Assembly (NCBI GenBank): GCA_022447625.1
Contig: JAKVAX010000031.1
Location: 1 to 32,285 of the forward strand
Length of the DNA: 32,285 nucleotides
DNA from: Flavobacteriales bacterium
Lineage (GTDB): Bacteria > Bacteroidota > Bacteroidia > Flavobacteriales_D > Sanyastnellaceae
Direction of reading: 5' to 3'
In this document: piece after piece, positions 31,961 through 32,285 of the stretch
Layout: every line of letters starts with the position of its first letter
Numbering within the stretch: the stretch's first letter is position 1
The notes under the pieces: generated by a model
What the model was told of the DNA's origin: nothing
What the model saw: only the letters and a program-made list of their open reading frames with translations
The model's database searches: none
Position numbers and translations under genes: made by a program

Positions 31961-32285
31961 CTAACACATTCCAGGAAGGAAGTGACGCAAGTCGGAGACT
32001 GAGATCTTCAAGTCTGAATTGAAGTCCCAATCATATGGGAAGACCATCAGATCCAGTGGCTCATAATTTTCAGGGGGAGTGGTGCTCTGAGCTGATAAAG
32101 CTGGAGTAACTCCAAGACTACTCTCACAGCTGGCAATGTCATTGAAGTCAATCCAGGAGGGCTCACTTCGACTGTAGATGATTCCTGTGTCCTTGTCAAT
32201 GATTCGCAAGGTGAGATATCCTCCTCCATCACAACTCATGTCAAACTCATTCATCTGAGGATTGAATCCGGTTGCTGCTGTGTAC
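31961..32285 (-). CDS. C-terminal part of a larger protein with dockerin/EF-hand-like end (partial)
   Basis: The frame is open to the right edge of the window, so the start lies outside. The 108 visible residues include 'CDGGGYLTLRIIDKDTGIIY', a C-rich hydrophilic linker and the last segment 'DWDFNSDLKISVSDLRHFL'. This segment fits the calcium-loop spacing of dockerin/EF-hand repeats (D-x-N-x-D-x-x-I-x-x-x-D-L). In Cryomorphaceae-type Bacteroidota, similar 'D-N-D...VSDLL' segments sit near the ends of large secreted proteins, so this is probably an extracellular protein. An ATG at 32254 would give a 97-aa stand-alone protein, but upstream codons continue in frame without a stop, so it is more likely internal. 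Confidence 0.7.
   Translation of the reverse strand, partial: YTAATGFNPQMNEFDMSCDGGGYLTLRIIDKDTGIIYSRSEPSWIDFNDIASCESSLGVTPALSAQSTTPPENYEPLDLMVFPYDWDFNSDLKISVSDLRHFLPGMC

Overview
The window is about 32 kb of chromosome from a member of the Bacteroidota, most likely a Flavobacteriales-type marine or aquatic lineage. Four things point there: start codons lack Shine-Dalgarno sequences; several genes are preceded by the Bacteroidota -7 promoter box TAnnTTTG; there is a GldJ/GldK-like SUMF1 lipoprotein and a LysM plus periplasmic-binding-fold protein; and a partial protein at the right edge ends in a dockerin/EF-hand-like segment. No rRNA, tRNA, CRISPR array, intact insertion sequence or prophage was seen.

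Left edge (1-1.9 kb): a tyrosine recombinase with a HARP-like N-terminal motif lies beside a tight cluster of hairpins (15-120). About 670 bp without an intact gene follows; it holds a start-less 84-codon remnant frame.

Repeat-rich zone (1.9-11.7 kb): mostly small single-gene units. They are a polytopic membrane protein, a SUMF1 lipoprotein, an OsmC-like protein, a GNAT acetyltransferase broken by one in-frame TGA, a four-helix-bundle (S23/IVP) protein, a conserved 479-aa protein, an outer-membrane beta-barrel, an MBL-fold hydrolase, a HAD phosphatase and a small membrane protein. Almost every gap carries the same composite repeat. It is built from degenerate tandem 7-mers (sometimes 8-mers) of several sequence types plus CCGCC-NNN-GGCGG hairpin units, and it usually starts within about 20 bp of a stop codon, in places even supplying the stop. 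This mosaic is the most unusual feature of the window.

Housekeeping block (11.7-21.8 kb): guaA, a LysM/PBP1 protein and hemF form a tight minus-strand operon. maf diverges from guaA. A soluble five-PAS histidine kinase and a single-domain response regulator overlap by ATGA and converge on a selU-selD pair (tRNA 2-selenouridine synthesis).

Carbohydrate operon (21.9-29.9 kb): glgE, maltokinase, glgB and a GH31 alpha-glucosidase run on the plus strand with overlaps or tiny gaps. The likely promoter carries an inverted repeat and a rho-independent terminator closes the unit. Maltokinase makes maltose 1-phosphate, GlgE extends alpha-1,4-glucan with it, GlgB branches the product and GH31 probably trims or remodels it. 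Trehalose synthase, the usual maltose source in this pathway, is absent from the window.

Right edge (29.9-32.3 kb): a PfkB-family kinase, a secreted protein of unknown function, two terminators and the 3' end of a larger extracellular-protein gene that runs off the window.
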